NCBI GenBank assembly: GCA_004796375.1
Contig: QZLA01000196.1
Coordinates: forward strand, 1-44,527
Length of the DNA stretch: 44,527 nt
From: Desulfobacteraceae bacterium
Lineage (GTDB): Bacteria > Desulfobacterota > Desulfobacteria > Desulfobacterales > Desulfobacteraceae
Direction of reading: 5' to 3'
Position 1 is the first letter of the stretch; each line of letters starts with the position of its first letter. The notes under the pieces are model-generated. The model saw only the letters and a program-made list of their open reading frames with translations, was not told the DNA's origin and did not search any database. Shown piece by piece: positions 1-9,065 of the stretch. The position numbers and the translations under genes are program-made.

Positions 1-1469
1 CATCCACCATCACTCCGCCAAAATTTACCAAGGCCAAAAAGAATCTGGCCAGCGGCACGGAAGTCGCGGCCATGGGTGGCGAGCAAGGCCCTCAGGGGAC
101 AAGCAGCAACATGACCATGACCCAATCCGGCAACAAAGGAACCAGCGCCGCGACCGGAAACAATGTCAAGCTTAATGATGAGCGATCTCTTGAGGAGCTG
201 ATATCCGGAAAACCCAAGACCTATACGGGCAAACCCATTAAAATTGATTTTTATGAGACGGACATCAAGAATGTCTTCAGGATATTAAGAACCATCAGCG
301 GCTTGAATTTTGCCATAGATAAAAATGTCTCCGGCAAGGTCACCATGACCCTTGACAAGCCGGTTCCCTGGGATCAGGTCCTTGACCTTGTCCTTAAAAT
401 GAACGATCTGGGTAAAATCCAGGAAGGAAATGTACTCCGCATTGCACGAAAAGCAACCATTAAAAAGGAGGACAAGGCAAGAAGGGAAATGATTGCTGCC
501 AAGCGTAAGGAACTTGCCGAACGAAAAAGCCTTGAGCCTCTGGTGACTGAGTATATCCCCATCAATTACTCGGATGCTGCAAAAGACATCAAACCCCATA
601 TCGATAAAATTCTGACCAAGGGACGTGGCAAACTCAGTATTGATAAGCGGACCAATATGCTGATCATTACTGACACCAAGGATAAAATTGCCCAGGCCAA
701 AGGCATCATCTACCGCCTCGACCGGGTTACCCCGCAAATCATGATCGAAGCCAAAGTGGTTGAAGTCTCTGATGATTTTACCAAGGAACTGGGTGTTGGC
801 TGGCTTGTGAACCGTAACGAGAGTGCCGATTATACCGGCCAGAATTACGATTACAGCGTGGCGTTGAACCTGCCCCAGGGAAACAATTTTGGCAACTTCA
901 CCTTTTACCGGATCCTCGGCTCCATGGTCACCTCATTGAATGCACAGATCGCTGCATCAGAAACAAAGGGTGACGTTAAAATCGTATCATCACCAAGAAT
1001 TCTCACGCTTGACAACAAAAAGGCTTCCATTAAGCAGGGGCTTGAATATGCCTACCTTGAGCGCGATGATACAGGCGGGTCTTCGGTTAAATTCAAATCC
1101 ATCGACCTGGCTTTGGATGTTACCCCCCATGTCACGCCGGATCAGCGCATTGCCATGCAAATCAAGGTGACTAAAAATGACATTGCCTCGATTACCAATG
1201 GGGTACCCTCATTGACCACAAATGAGGCCAACACGGAGTTATTGGTGAATGACAATGATACCGTTATCATCGGTGGCGTGGTCAAGAAGAGCATCACCAC
1301 AGGAACGACAGGTGTGCCCTACCTGAAACATATCCCGATTGTGGGGCAGTTGTTCAGGACAGATACTAAAAATGACCGGCGGAATGAGTTGATGATCTTT
1401 TTAACGCCAAAGATTGTTCAGCTGACCCAGAAGGAAAATGTCCTGACGACATCCACATCATTGCAGTAA
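1..1469 (+). CDS. pilQ: Type IV pilus secretin PilQ, 5'-truncated by the window edge
   Basis: Outer-membrane secretin that forms the gated channel through which the type IV pilus leaves the cell. The reading frame (codons from base 3) is open to the left edge, so only the last 488 residues are visible and the ATG at 72 is internal. In order: a Ser/Gly/Thr-rich linker, a secretin/TonB short N-terminal domain (about residues 75-130, with the motif FYETDIKNVFRIL), a KH-like secretin N domain (about 200-250), and the C-terminal beta-barrel secretin domain with VEVSDDF, a KIVSSPRILTLDN-type stretch and the signature VPYLKHIPIVGQLF followed by LMIFLTPKIV near the end. These match PilQ rather than GspD in architecture. 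The N-terminal AMIN domains and signal peptide expected for PilQ would lie outside the window. Its 3' end overlaps the convergent TPR lipoprotein gene by 12 bases. Confidence 0.93.
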   Translation, partial: STITPPKFTKAKKNLASGTEVAAMGGEQGPQGTSSNMTMTQSGNKGTSAATGNNVKLNDERSLEELISGKPKTYTGKPIKIDFYETDIKNVFRILRTISGLNFAIDKNVSGKVTMTLDKPVPWDQVLDLVLKMNDLGKIQEGNVLRIARKATIKKEDKARREMIAAKRKELAERKSLEPLVTEYIPINYSDAAKDIKPHIDKILTKGRGKLSIDKRTNMLIITDTKDKIAQAKGIIYRLDRVTPQIMIEAKVVEVSDDFTKELGVGWLVNRNESADYTGQNYDYSVALNLPQGNNFGNFTFYRILGSMVTSLNAQIAASETKGDVKIVSSPRILTLDNKKASIKQGLEYAYLERDDTGGSSVKFKSIDLALDVTPHVTPDQRIAMQIKVTKNDIASITNGVPSLTTNEANTELLVNDNDTVIIGGVVKKSITTGTTGVPYLKHIPIVGQLFRTDTKNDRRNELMIFLTPKIVQLTQKENVLTTSTSLQ

Positions 1470-2231
1470 CTCAAGATCATATACTTTTTTCTTAGCCTCC
1501 TTGTTCAGACTTGAATTTTGGGGGCTAAGCTCTATCACCTTCTTCCATGATTCATAGGCACTCGTGAAATCATTCACTGATTCATAGGCTCTTGCCAGAT
1601 CAGCGTGCAGGATGTCCATCTCAGGATATTCCAGAAGACATTGATTAAGAAAGCGAATACATTCATCCTGCTGCAGCATATCCAGATAAACGGTTGCCAG
1701 ACCATGGGAAGCAACAGGGAAACAGGGCCGTATCTCAAGCGCTTTTTCAAAGGACTGTTTTGCCTTTGAATACTCTTTCTTACCCCGGTAGGCCCACCCT
1801 AAATTGGCGTAGGTGTTCTCCTGTGAGGCATAGAGAAGATTCTGGGACATCTCCTCATACAGTGATATGGCAGCATCCCATTTTTCCTGTTTGATCAGGG
1901 TGACACCCAGATGATTCTTGGCAACGATGTAATCCGGCTTTATAGAGAGTGCTTTGGTAAAATAGGTCTCGGCTGTAGAGTAGCGCTCATTGACCATATA
2001 TACCAGGCCCAGGCTGTTCTGAAGAAATGGGTCGTTCGGGATAATCTTCTCTGCATCCAGCAATTTTCTAAGTGCTTCTGCATATCGACCGGCAAGATAG
2101 TAGCTTTCTCCAAGCTTCTGTTCTGCCTTGGCAATTTCGATCTGGTTCTGTCCTGGCACGCTGCTGCCTGTACTGGCACATCCGGTCAAAACACAAGTCA
2201 TTATTAATGAAACCACCCATCTCATTCTCAT
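1458..2231 (-). CDS. TPR-repeat lipoprotein (PilF/PilW-like)
   Basis: Predicted outer-membrane lipoprotein of 257 residues. The N-terminus is a lipoprotein signal peptide with lipobox LTGC (Cys18), followed by about five tetratricopeptide repeats (roughly residues 35-250, with recurrent patterns such as NSLGLVY, KNHLGVTLI, ANLGWAYRGKKEYSKA). Lipid-anchored TPR proteins of this size (PilF/PilW) act as pilotins that help the PilQ secretin assemble, and the gene sits tail-to-tail with pilQ, so a pilus role is plausible but inferred. The ATG is preceded by AAGGA at 7-nt spacing. It is the last gene of the leftward serS-thrC-LysM-TPR run, 12 bases after the LysM gene. TPR lipoproteins also serve other assemblies, so the pilotin assignment is tentative. 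Confidence 0.8.
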   Translation of the reverse strand: MRMRWVVSLIMTCVLTGCASTGSSVPGQNQIEIAKAEQKLGESYYLAGRYAEALRKLLDAEKIIPNDPFLQNSLGLVYMVNERYSTAETYFTKALSIKPDYIVAKNHLGVTLIKQEKWDAAISLYEEMSQNLLYASQENTYANLGWAYRGKKEYSKAKQSFEKALEIRPCFPVASHGLATVYLDMLQQDECIRFLNQCLLEYPEMDILHADLARAYESVNDFTSAYESWKKVIELSPQNSSLNKEAKKKVYDLELLQ

Positions 2232-2243
2232 GTGAATATCCTT

Positions 2244-3758
2244 TTAATTATATAGACTGATCAGTTTAACGTTTTCTTTTTCAAGGTGATCAAGGGCTTC
2301 AATACTGAGGTGATCAAGCGTTAAAAACAGTTTTCGCCTGGATTTGAACAGATAGAGGCCCGGGATATTGGTGACTCCGTGTGCGGATTTAAAGGTCGGG
2401 TTTTCCCAGATCGAGTATCCCAACTGGGTAAATAGTTTCTGAGCAATATCGTAAACCGCTTCGTTGGGTTTGACCAGGATAATATCAAATTCTTTCTTTC
2501 TGATTTCATCCAGAGCAAAGCCGTAGACATCACCAAAATTAATCAGAATATCGGGCTGCTCGGGTCGACGGATCAATCGTCCGAACCGGGCGGTAAGGTC
2601 TACATCATTTACAGTGAAAGGAATGTCGATTTCAGGAATATAGTCGTAGGATGAATACCCCAGCAGCTTTTTAACAATTTCATGATTATCCATCAGGTTG
2701 CTGTCAATGGTTCCGGTGACCACCAGGCTCTTTTGCTGCTGTGCCATGAGCCTTTCCTTATGGACTGCCTCTGAAATTTTTTCAACCCTGAGATGCTTCC
2801 AGAATGATTTCATGCTTTCCAGAAGCTCTTTTTCAATATTTTTTTCAGAAATCAGCAGTATCTTTTCGCCATCCTGAGTTTCAATAATGGGAAACGCTTC
2901 CAGATCAAGCTCATAACTTTTCTGATCCTTCCTTGGGAAATATATTTTCCCGGAACGCTTGAGTGTACCGCCAATCATGGACGCATACCGGTTGAGTTGG
3001 ACCAGTTGCGCAGCGGAGATTTTCTTGACCCGGGCTTTCGTGGAAATCTGTTTTCTTTGGAGCTTTACAGCCGGTTTCGAGCTGTTCTGCTCAGGTTCAC
3101 CCCGAATTAAATCACCCTCAATTGCAGATTTAAACCAGGATTTTGATAATAATGAGGGATCTGGGAGGTGAATGTAGGATCCTGCATAAATCAGATCGAG
3201 ATTTTTAACATGGGGGTTCGCCACCTTGAATGCTTCGATGCCCTCCTTGGTAATGCTCCCGTCTTCATTTAAGAATGCACGGTCCAGAAGTTCTGAGACG
3301 GTATCACCCGATTGTACCTGGTATTGATCAACGTACTCGGTTAAATCAGCCATATCCGGCATGGTCGCGTATTCGATCACCGGAATGTCAAGAATCCCGG
3401 GGTGGGTTTGATTATAATCCTCCTCTTTCACCTTCTTTAGAGGAATCATGATGTTCTGACCGGGCTCTATTGCATCAATATTACTGATATTGGAGTTCAG
3501 CGCTTTAAAGATGTCCAGAAAATGGGGAAAATCCTTTTCCGAGATCTCCCCCTTTTTCCTGAAAATTTTATACAGCCAGTCATCTTTCTTCACAATATAT
3601 GGTTCACAGATGACATTGCCGTTTTCATATTTGAATATGGTATAGCGCTTGATGGATGTCTTGATGCCTTTGTTTGTGGCAAAAGCATTTTGCACCCCAA
3701 CGCCTATGAAAATAGAGAGGATAAGTGAATAAACAAGTTTATTTCGGATATTATCCAT
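2244..3758 (-). CDS. Secreted LysM-domain protein
   Basis: A 504-residue exported protein that I cannot assign to a named family. It starts with a Sec signal peptide (hydrophobic stretch LVYSLILSIFIGVGV, likely cut after AFA near residue 27). Two LysM-type peptidoglycan-binding modules are visible: one around residues 55-110 (ending in PGQNIMIPL) and one around 148-205 (YQVQSGDTVSELL to YAGSYIHLP). The remaining 300 residues are a charged, mostly helical region with no catalytic motif I recognise. The ATG at 3758 is preferred to the TTG one codon upstream; it overlaps the end of thrC by 8 bases, which suggests translational coupling. Its place between thrC and a TPR lipoprotein, facing pilQ, hints at an envelope role, perhaps anchoring or organising a trans-envelope machine; this is inference. 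Confidence 0.8.
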   Translation of the reverse strand: MDNIRNKLVYSLILSIFIGVGVQNAFATNKGIKTSIKRYTIFKYENGNVICEPYIVKKDDWLYKIFRKKGEISEKDFPHFLDIFKALNSNISNIDAIEPGQNIMIPLKKVKEEDYNQTHPGILDIPVIEYATMPDMADLTEYVDQYQVQSGDTVSELLDRAFLNEDGSITKEGIEAFKVANPHVKNLDLIYAGSYIHLPDPSLLSKSWFKSAIEGDLIRGEPEQNSSKPAVKLQRKQISTKARVKKISAAQLVQLNRYASMIGGTLKRSGKIYFPRKDQKSYELDLEAFPIIETQDGEKILLISEKNIEKELLESMKSFWKHLRVEKISEAVHKERLMAQQQKSLVVTGTIDSNLMDNHEIVKKLLGYSSYDYIPEIDIPFTVNDVDLTARFGRLIRRPEQPDILINFGDVYGFALDEIRKKEFDIILVKPNEAVYDIAQKLFTQLGYSIWENPTFKSAHGVTNIPGLYLFKSRRKLFLTLDHLSIEALDHLEKENVKLISLYN

Positions 3759-5259
3759 CAATTTGTTTCAAGTCTAAATTCTGGGCAATCTGGTTAGTCA
3801 CCTGGTGAACAAACTCAGTAAACCTTTCTTTTTCAAGCCGTTTCTCCTGAGTAGGTACCAGCATGGGATCTGATGGTGATACCAGACTGGGCTGATTGAC
3901 AAATTCGGATTTCGAATCTACCCTGAAGGCATCTGGAATCTGCCCGTCAAAATACAGATTCTGAAATTCAGAGAATTTGATGGCGTGGGCTGTTGCATCC
4001 ACGACCGCAGTTTCAGTAGCACCCACCAGGTTGGTTTGATAAGCCTTTACCAGGCCGGCAAGGCTTTCGCCACCCTGGGTGCATGCGATATGACCATTGC
4101 GGTTTGCCTCAAGCTGCCAGTCCATAATCTCCTGCTCAGATACCTGACAGACAAACACGTTCCGCTTTCCGGTCATCTGGTTATATTGCCGCGCAAGACT
4201 GATCACCCTTGGCATGGAAACCGGGTTCCCGATCATGGCTGCCTGGGCCACACTGGGCTTGACATCCACCGGTTTGAATTCCCGCTTTTCCTCATTCTCT
4301 TCCAAATAGTATTTGAACACCGGATCGGCGTGTTCCGACTGTACGCCGATAATCTTAGGCAAGGTTTGGATAATACCTGCCTGAAAAAATTTCATAAACC
4401 CGTTCATAACGGCAGAAATATTGCCTGCATTCCCGATCGGCACCACCACAACAACGTTTTCAAGGTTCCAGTCAAAATCCTGGGCAATCTCATAGGAGTA
4501 AGACTCCTGCCCCAAGATCCGCCAGGCGTTCTTGGAGTTGAGCAATGCCACGGTATAGTGTGATGCCAGGTGTTCAACCACCTTCATGCAGTCGTCAAAA
4601 ACCCCTGGAATTTCAAACACTTTGGCGCCGCTTCCCAAGGGCTGGGAGAGCTGTTGAGGGGTCACCTTTTTATGGGGCAGCAGCACTGCAGATTTGATAC
4701 CGGGCTGCAGATAGGCCGCATAGAGAGCAGCTGCCGCCGACGTATCCCCGGTGGATGCGCACACTGCAATCACATCGGATAGAATGTTCCGGTCCATGAA
4801 GTATTTCAGTGCAGAAAATGCACTGGCCATCCCCCGGTCTTTGAAAGAAGCACTGGGATTCTGGCCGTCATTTTTGAAAAAAAACCTCAACCCCGCTTTT
4901 TCCTGAAGACGCATGTTGGATTCAACAATGGGGGTATGCCCCTCACCCAGGTATACGACCGACTCTAAAGGGATGATGGATCCCAGGAATTCGTGATACC
5001 TGTAGATCCCTTTCATTGAAGGTATTTTGAGCATCTTCCGGTAATCAAATATCCGGCGCCAGAGATCGCCCGATATAGACTGGTGCTCCTGATCCTGTTC
5101 GTTCCGGATCATCAGGACATGATTGCAGTCCGGGCAGACGTACAGCAAGGTTTCTATGGAATGGGTTTTTGAACATCCCAGGCACTCATAAACCATTTTT
5201 CCCTGGGGCCTGGGTATGATCCATGGACGAATATCTTGGGGAAACAGATCAAGATTCAT
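3751..5259 (-). CDS. thrC: Threonine synthase
   Basis: PLP-dependent enzyme that converts O-phospho-L-homoserine to threonine, the last step of threonine synthesis. The 502-residue product has an N-terminal zinc-ribbon-like segment with two CxxC pairs (Cys26/29 and Cys42/45), then the fold-type II PLP domain. The PLP-binding lysine is in [11 protein letters not shown] (about Lys140), and the phosphate-binding glycine/serine-rich loop follows at [13 protein letters not shown]. Later motifs [11 protein letters not shown] and CTQGGESL fit the family. Length is at the upper end for bacterial ThrC because of the ribbon and a C-terminal extension. The ATG at 5259 is chosen over the TTG two codons upstream; it overlaps serS by 11 bases, and the gene overlaps the LysM gene downstream, so the three are probably cotranscribed. 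Confidence 0.93.
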   Translation of the reverse strand: MNLDLFPQDIRPWIIPRPQGKMVYECLGCSKTHSIETLLYVCPDCNHVLMIRNEQDQEHQSISGDLWRRIFDYRKMLKIPSMKGIYRYHEFLGSIIPLESVVYLGEGHTPIVESNMRLQEKAGLRFFFKNDGQNPSASFKDRGMASAFSALKYFMDRNILSDVIAVCASTGDTSAAAALYAAYLQPGIKSAVLLPHKKVTPQQLSQPLGSGAKVFEIPGVFDDCMKVVEHLASHYTVALLNSKNAWRILGQESYSYEIAQDFDWNLENVVVVVPIGNAGNISAVMNGFMKFFQAGIIQTLPKIIGVQSEHADPVFKYYLEENEEKREFKPVDVKPSVAQAAMIGNPVSMPRVISLARQYNQMTGKRNVFVCQVSEQEIMDWQLEANRNGHIACTQGGESLAGLVKAYQTNLVGATETAVVDATAHAIKFSEFQNLYFDGQIPDAFRVDSKSEFVNQPSLVSPSDPMLVPTQEKRLEKERFTEFVHQVTNQIAQNLDLKQIDG

Positions 5260-6529
5260 GTTCAATTACCGTTTGGCCTCCCATATAAGGAACCAGCGCG
5301 TCCGGGATCCTGACCGTTCCGTCCGCCTGCTGACAGTTTTCAAGGATGGCTGCAAAGGTCCGTCCTACGGCCAGCCCTGAACCGTTTAATGTATGGACAT
5401 AAAGCGGCTTTTTCTGATCTTTCCTTCTGTATCTGATGTTAGCCCGTCGGGCCTGGAACTCCTCACAATTACTGCAGGAAGAGATCTCCCTGTACTTGTC
5501 CTGACCGGGCATCCACACTTCAATATCATAGGTTTTGGTTGCTGAAAAACCGATATCCCCGGTACAGAGAGTAACGACCTGATAGGGAAGATCAAGGCGC
5601 TGAAGAATGGTTTCTGCATTGGCCAGCAGAGCGTCCAGTTCCTGATAGGAGTTCTCCGGTGTGGTGTATTTCACGAGTTCAACCTTATTGAACTGGTGCT
5701 GCCGAATCAATCCTTTGGTGTCTCTCCCGTAAGAACCGGCCTCTGACCTGAAGCAGGGGGTGTAGGCCGTCACCTTGATCGGTAGATCGTCCTCTTTGAG
5801 AACCTCCCCGCCGTAAATATTGGCCATGGGCACCTCAGAGGTTGGAATCAGGTAGTAATCCCAGCCTTCCAGCTTAAACAGATCCTCTTCAAATTTCGGA
5901 AGCTGTCCGGTACCGATCAGGCTGTTCTTATTCACGATAAACGGAGGCAGGGTTTCAGTATATCCATGCTCTGTGATATGGATGTCCAGCATGAAATTGA
6001 TCAGTGCCCGCTCCAGCCTGGCGCCGCTCTTCATATATAGTGGGAAACGAGAGCCGGCAATTTTTGCCGCACGGGTAAAATCAAGAATCCCCAAATTTTC
6101 GCCGATTTCCCAATGGGACTTGATTTCAAATTCAAACCTCGGTTTTTCTCCAACCTGTTTTTCCAGACGGTTTTCATCCTCATCGCGCCCGACAGGAACA
6201 TCGGGATGAGGGATATTCGGCAGGGACAGGGCAAATTGATCGATCGTTTCCTGGACTGAAGACAGGTCTTTATCTAATGCCTTGATCCGGTCTGATACCT
6301 TTCGCATGTCCTCAATTTCCGACTGGGCATCGTCTCCGGATTTCTTCTTTCTGGCGATTTCATCGGATACTGTATTCCTCTTGTGTCTGAGGTCTTCCGT
6401 TTCTGCAAGCAGCTGTCTCCTTTTCTTGTCAGCCTCGGAGAACCCCGTGAAATCAATATCACTACCTCGGTTTTTAACGGCATTTTCTACCTCAGGCAGA
6501 TGGTCTCGAACATATTTTATATCAAGCAT
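5249..6529 (-). CDS. serS: Seryl-tRNA synthetase
   Basis: Class II aminoacyl-tRNA synthetase that charges tRNA(Ser); it also provides Ser-tRNA(Sec), the precursor of selenocysteyl-tRNA, which matters here because of the selenoprotein candidate at 38187. The 426-residue product has the typical N-terminal antiparallel coiled-coil arm (about residues 30-105) and the catalytic core with [10 protein letters not shown], motif 2 ([15 protein letters not shown]) and motif 3 ([17 protein letters not shown]). It is full length for the family. The start is supported by AAGGA five bases upstream of the ATG. It is the first gene of the leftward serS-thrC-LysM-TPR operon. Confidence 0.97.
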   Translation of the reverse strand: MLDIKYVRDHLPEVENAVKNRGSDIDFTGFSEADKKRRQLLAETEDLRHKRNTVSDEIARKKKSGDDAQSEIEDMRKVSDRIKALDKDLSSVQETIDQFALSLPNIPHPDVPVGRDEDENRLEKQVGEKPRFEFEIKSHWEIGENLGILDFTRAAKIAGSRFPLYMKSGARLERALINFMLDIHITEHGYTETLPPFIVNKNSLIGTGQLPKFEEDLFKLEGWDYYLIPTSEVPMANIYGGEVLKEDDLPIKVTAYTPCFRSEAGSYGRDTKGLIRQHQFNKVELVKYTTPENSYQELDALLANAETILQRLDLPYQVVTLCTGDIGFSATKTYDIEVWMPGQDKYREISSCSNCEEFQARRANIRYRRKDQKKPLYVHTLNGSGLAVGRTFAAILENCQQADGTVRIPDALVPYMGGQTVIEHES

Positions 6530-6637
6530 TGTATTCCTTACTTTTATTCAACTGTCATTTTCAAAGGCGTTTACGCGCACTACTCAATAGGTAGACAGAT
6601 AGCATGAGACACCTGAACAGTCAATGATTATTGCAGG

Positions 6638-6665
6638 TTGACAATTTTCAACTAGTGCATAATAT
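6638..6665 (+). promoter_or_regulatory. Sigma-70 promoter of the 5-formyltetrahydrofolate cyclo-ligase gene
   Basis: A perfect -35 box TTGACA (6638-6643), a 16-base spacer and a -10 box TAATAT (6660-6665). The predicted transcript starts near 6672, so the GTG at 6666 cannot be the start codon, and the ATG at 6705 has a leader of about 33 bases. Confidence 0.65.
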
Positions 6666-6704
6666 GTGTCCAAATATCATTATTTTTACTCAAAGGAACA
6701 TGTA

Positions 6705-7304
6705 ATGATGGATGATTTGAAAAATAGTAAAAAAAGCCAGCTGACCCAGGTTGCCCAACGCCTTGAATCATACTCGGATGAAGAACTCACCGCCATGTAT
6801 AACAGTATTGAACACAAACTGTTTGAGTTTGCCAATTTCATGGAGGCCCAGCTGGCTTTCCTTTACGCTCCCTTTGACAACGAGATCCAGCATATCAATA
6901 CTGAAAGTATTATTAAGAAATCCCTTCAGATAGAAAAACAGATTGTTCTCCCGGCTTTCACCGATGCGAAAAATGCCATCAACCTCTATAAAATCAGTAG
7001 TTACAGTACAGACCTAATTAAAAGCGAAAACGGGATGCTGGAACCTGACACGGAAAAGTGCAAAAAAATCAATATCGATGATATTGATATTGCCATCATA
7101 CCCGGGTTGGCTTTTGATGACAAAGGCGGCCGGATCGGTTTTGGAAACAACTTCTACAGCAAACTGATTACACGGCTTCCAGAAACCTGCCGTAAGGTAT
7201 CCCTGGCTTTTGATGATCAGCTGGTCGACCAGATTCAGATGGAATCCAGAAAATATACCGTGGATATCATCATCACGGACAAGAAGATTATATATAAGAT
7301 CTAA
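6705..7304 (+). CDS. 5-formyltetrahydrofolate cyclo-ligase family protein
   Basis: The family uses ATP to convert 5-formyl-THF to 5,10-methenyl-THF, returning a storage or inhibitory folate to the one-carbon pool. The 199-residue product shows the family's C-terminal signature IDIAIIPGLAFDDKGGRIGFG, but the glycine-rich tail reads GFGNNFYSKL where most members have GYGGGYYDR, and the N-terminal basic ATP-binding segment is weakly conserved. It is therefore a divergent member and its activity is less certain. The ATG at 6705 is chosen because AAAGGA lies 7 bases upstream and a strong promoter ends at 6665, which excludes the upstream GTG. It is divergent from serS. Its stop codon overlaps by 4 bases the stop of the convergent K+ channel gene. 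Confidence 0.8.
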   Translation: MMDDLKNSKKSQLTQVAQRLESYSDEELTAMYNSIEHKLFEFANFMEAQLAFLYAPFDNEIQHINTESIIKKSLQIEKQIVLPAFTDAKNAINLYKISSYSTDLIKSENGMLEPDTEKCKKINIDDIDIAIIPGLAFDDKGGRIGFGNNFYSKLITRLPETCRKVSLAFDDQLVDQIQMESRKYTVDIIITDKKIIYKI

Positions 7305-8311
7305 GGTTCAATATCAGAATTAACGGCATCACCGAAAGAGATAAGATCAGGGGTTTTACCCATCACAATAACGGTATCCCCTGATTCGATCAAGGTGTCA
7401 TAGGACGGGTTGAACAGCATCTCTCCCGAGGCCTTCTTGATGGATATGATGATCAGGTTAAAATTCTGACGAATACCGGAATCCTTGAGCATCACATTGG
7501 TATAATGTGAATCCTTGGATACAAACACCTCTTCAATCTGAATCGCCTCCTTCTTCCGTGAGAGTGCTATATCGAGAAATGAGCTGACACTGGGCCTGAG
7601 CAAGCGCAGTCCCATGGACACGGCGCCGATGACATACGGAGATTCCACTTTATTTGCACCGGCAACAATAAGCTTCTTCTTCACTCCCGGGTTATCGGCC
7701 CTGGCCATGATGTAGATTTCGGAACTTAACTGCCTTGCGGTGAGTACGAGAAATACATTGGCAGAATCGGTGGCCAGTGCTGCCACCAGAAAGGATGCGC
7801 TTTCGATTCCCGCCTTGATAAGGGCTGACTCATCCCCTGCGTCGCCAATCAGGTAATGCATTTTGTCCTCTTCCAGCAATGGGGCCATTTCCAAATTTTT
7901 CTCGATCACCACAATATTGGAAGACTCCTCCTTAATCAGTTCACACAGAGTTCTTCCAATACGTCCGTACCCGCAGACAATATAGTGGTTTTTCATTTTG
8001 CTGATTCGTTTATCCAACCGTCTCCTCCCCAAAATGGATTGCACTTCCCCTTCTACAATGGACTGTATGATCACACCGGCAATATACAGGAAATACCCGA
8101 CCCCTGAAAAAATCAAAATTATCGTGAACACCCGCCCGGCATCACTCACCTCATGGACTTCCATGAACCCGACGGTGCTCAGCGTGATGGCTGTCATATA
8201 TGCCGCATCAATAAAACTCCACTTTTCCAGAAACATATAACCGAAGCTGCCGCCTGAAAAGATAATCAGTGAAATCAATATGGCTTTTACGATCTGTCCG
8301 AGATTGGTCAT
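7301..8311 (-). CDS. Two-helix potassium channel with RCK (TrkA-N/TrkA-C) domains
   Basis: An inner-membrane K+ channel subunit of the MthK type, 336 residues. It has TM1 (residues 7-28), a pore helix and filter, TM2 (about 60-85), then a cytoplasmic RCK module: a Rossmann TrkA-N domain starting with HYIVCGYGRIGRTL (nucleotide-binding GxGxxG) and a TrkA-C domain in the last 80 residues (ending ESGDTVIVMGKT). The selectivity filter reads TVGFME (residues 46-51) where K+ channels normally have TVGYGD; Phe for Tyr is common in this bacterial subgroup, but Met in place of the second filter glycine is unusual. The ATG has no clear ribosome-binding site. It is monocistronic by context, between two rightward genes. 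Confidence 0.88.
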   Translation of the reverse strand: MTNLGQIVKAILISLIIFSGGSFGYMFLEKWSFIDAAYMTAITLSTVGFMEVHEVSDAGRVFTIILIFSGVGYFLYIAGVIIQSIVEGEVQSILGRRRLDKRISKMKNHYIVCGYGRIGRTLCELIKEESSNIVVIEKNLEMAPLLEEDKMHYLIGDAGDESALIKAGIESASFLVAALATDSANVFLVLTARQLSSEIYIMARADNPGVKKKLIVAGANKVESPYVIGAVSMGLRLLRPSVSSFLDIALSRKKEAIQIEEVFVSKDSHYTNVMLKDSGIRQNFNLIIISIKKASGEMLFNPSYDTLIESGDTVIVMGKTPDLISFGDAVNSDIEP

Positions 8312-8372
8312 AGGCTATTAATACGTTCATCGAAATTAAAAATCAAGCCGAGTTTAAAAATCATGGCAATTC

Positions 8373-8401
8373 TTGACTGCCCCGCCAGTTACTGGTATTA
8401 A
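8373..8401 (+). promoter_or_regulatory. Possible sigma-70 promoter of pcm
   Basis: TTGACT (8373-8378), a 17-base spacer and TATTAA (8396-8401). The expected start of transcription falls at about 8408, on the pcm start codon itself, so the mRNA could be leaderless. No good Shine-Dalgarno precedes pcm, which fits. Confidence 0.45.
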
Positions 8402-8407
8402 GAGCCG

Positions 8408-9061
8408 ATGAACGAAGAATTGAAATATAAACGCTGGCGCCAGGAGATGGTGAAAACCCAGATCAGTTCAAGGGGAATCACAGACTCGAAAGTCCTGCAT
8501 GCCATGTCCACGGCTCCCCGGCACAAGTTTGTGCCCGAGGCCCTCATTGAAAGCTCATACGGTGATTTTCCACTGCCGATCGGAGAGGGGCAGACCATCT
8601 CACAACCCTATATCATCGCGGAGATGACCCAGTGCCTTGAGCTCACGGGAGATGAAAAGGTTCTTGAAATCGGAACGGGATCCGGTTACCAGGCCGCCAT
8701 CCTGGCCCACATCGTTTATAAAGTGTACACCATTGAAAGAAATCAGACCCTTTTCCTCCAGACACGAAAACTTTTTGACCGGCTGAAGTATCATAACATT
8801 GTAACCAAGTATTCAGATGGTACCCAGGGATGGAAGGAACACAGCCCGTATGATGCCATTATTGTTACTGCCGGTTTCAGGCAGATCCCGCCGCCGCTGA
8901 TCGACCAGCTGGCCATCGGCGGAAAACTGGTGATGCCGGTCGGTGGTCATATGAGCCAGGAACTGGTCCGGATAGAAAAAACCAAAGATGGTATTAACTC
9001 CCTGAATCTGGGAGGTTGCAGGTTCGTCAAGCTGATCGGTCAATACGGCTGGGACGAATAA
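8408..9061 (+). CDS. pcm: Protein-L-isoaspartate O-methyltransferase
   Basis: Cytoplasmic repair enzyme that methylates abnormal L-isoaspartyl residues in aged proteins, using S-adenosylmethionine. The 217-residue product has the family's conserved IGEGQTISQPYIIAEM segment, motif I (VLEIGTGSGYQAAIL, residues about 78-92) and the post-I stretch YTIERN. Length is normal for bacterial Pcm. The start ATG lacks a clear ribosome-binding site and sits where the nearest promoter would begin transcription. The DUF368 gene begins 4 bases after its stop, so the two are probably one transcript. Confidence 0.95.
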   Translation: MNEELKYKRWRQEMVKTQISSRGITDSKVLHAMSTAPRHKFVPEALIESSYGDFPLPIGEGQTISQPYIIAEMTQCLELTGDEKVLEIGTGSGYQAAILAHIVYKVYTIERNQTLFLQTRKLFDRLKYHNIVTKYSDGTQGWKEHSPYDAIIVTAGFRQIPPPLIDQLAIGGKLVMPVGGHMSQELVRIEKTKDGINSLNLGGCRFVKLIGQYGWDE

Positions 9062-9065
9062 ACAG

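Noticed and set aside
3985-4563. A 192-codon open frame antisense to thrC
   Set aside because: It is a shadow of thrC; there is no ribosome-binding site or family motif.
6530-6637. A 6S RNA gene beside the 5-formyl-THF cyclo-ligase, as in gamma-proteobacteria
   Set aside because: The gap is only about 175 bases in total and is occupied by promoter and leader; no long internal-bulge hairpin is visible.
6666-6704. GTG start of the cyclo-ligase at 6666
   Set aside because: It overlaps the end of a strong -10 box, so it would lie upstream of the transcription start; ATG 6705 has a good ribosome-binding site.
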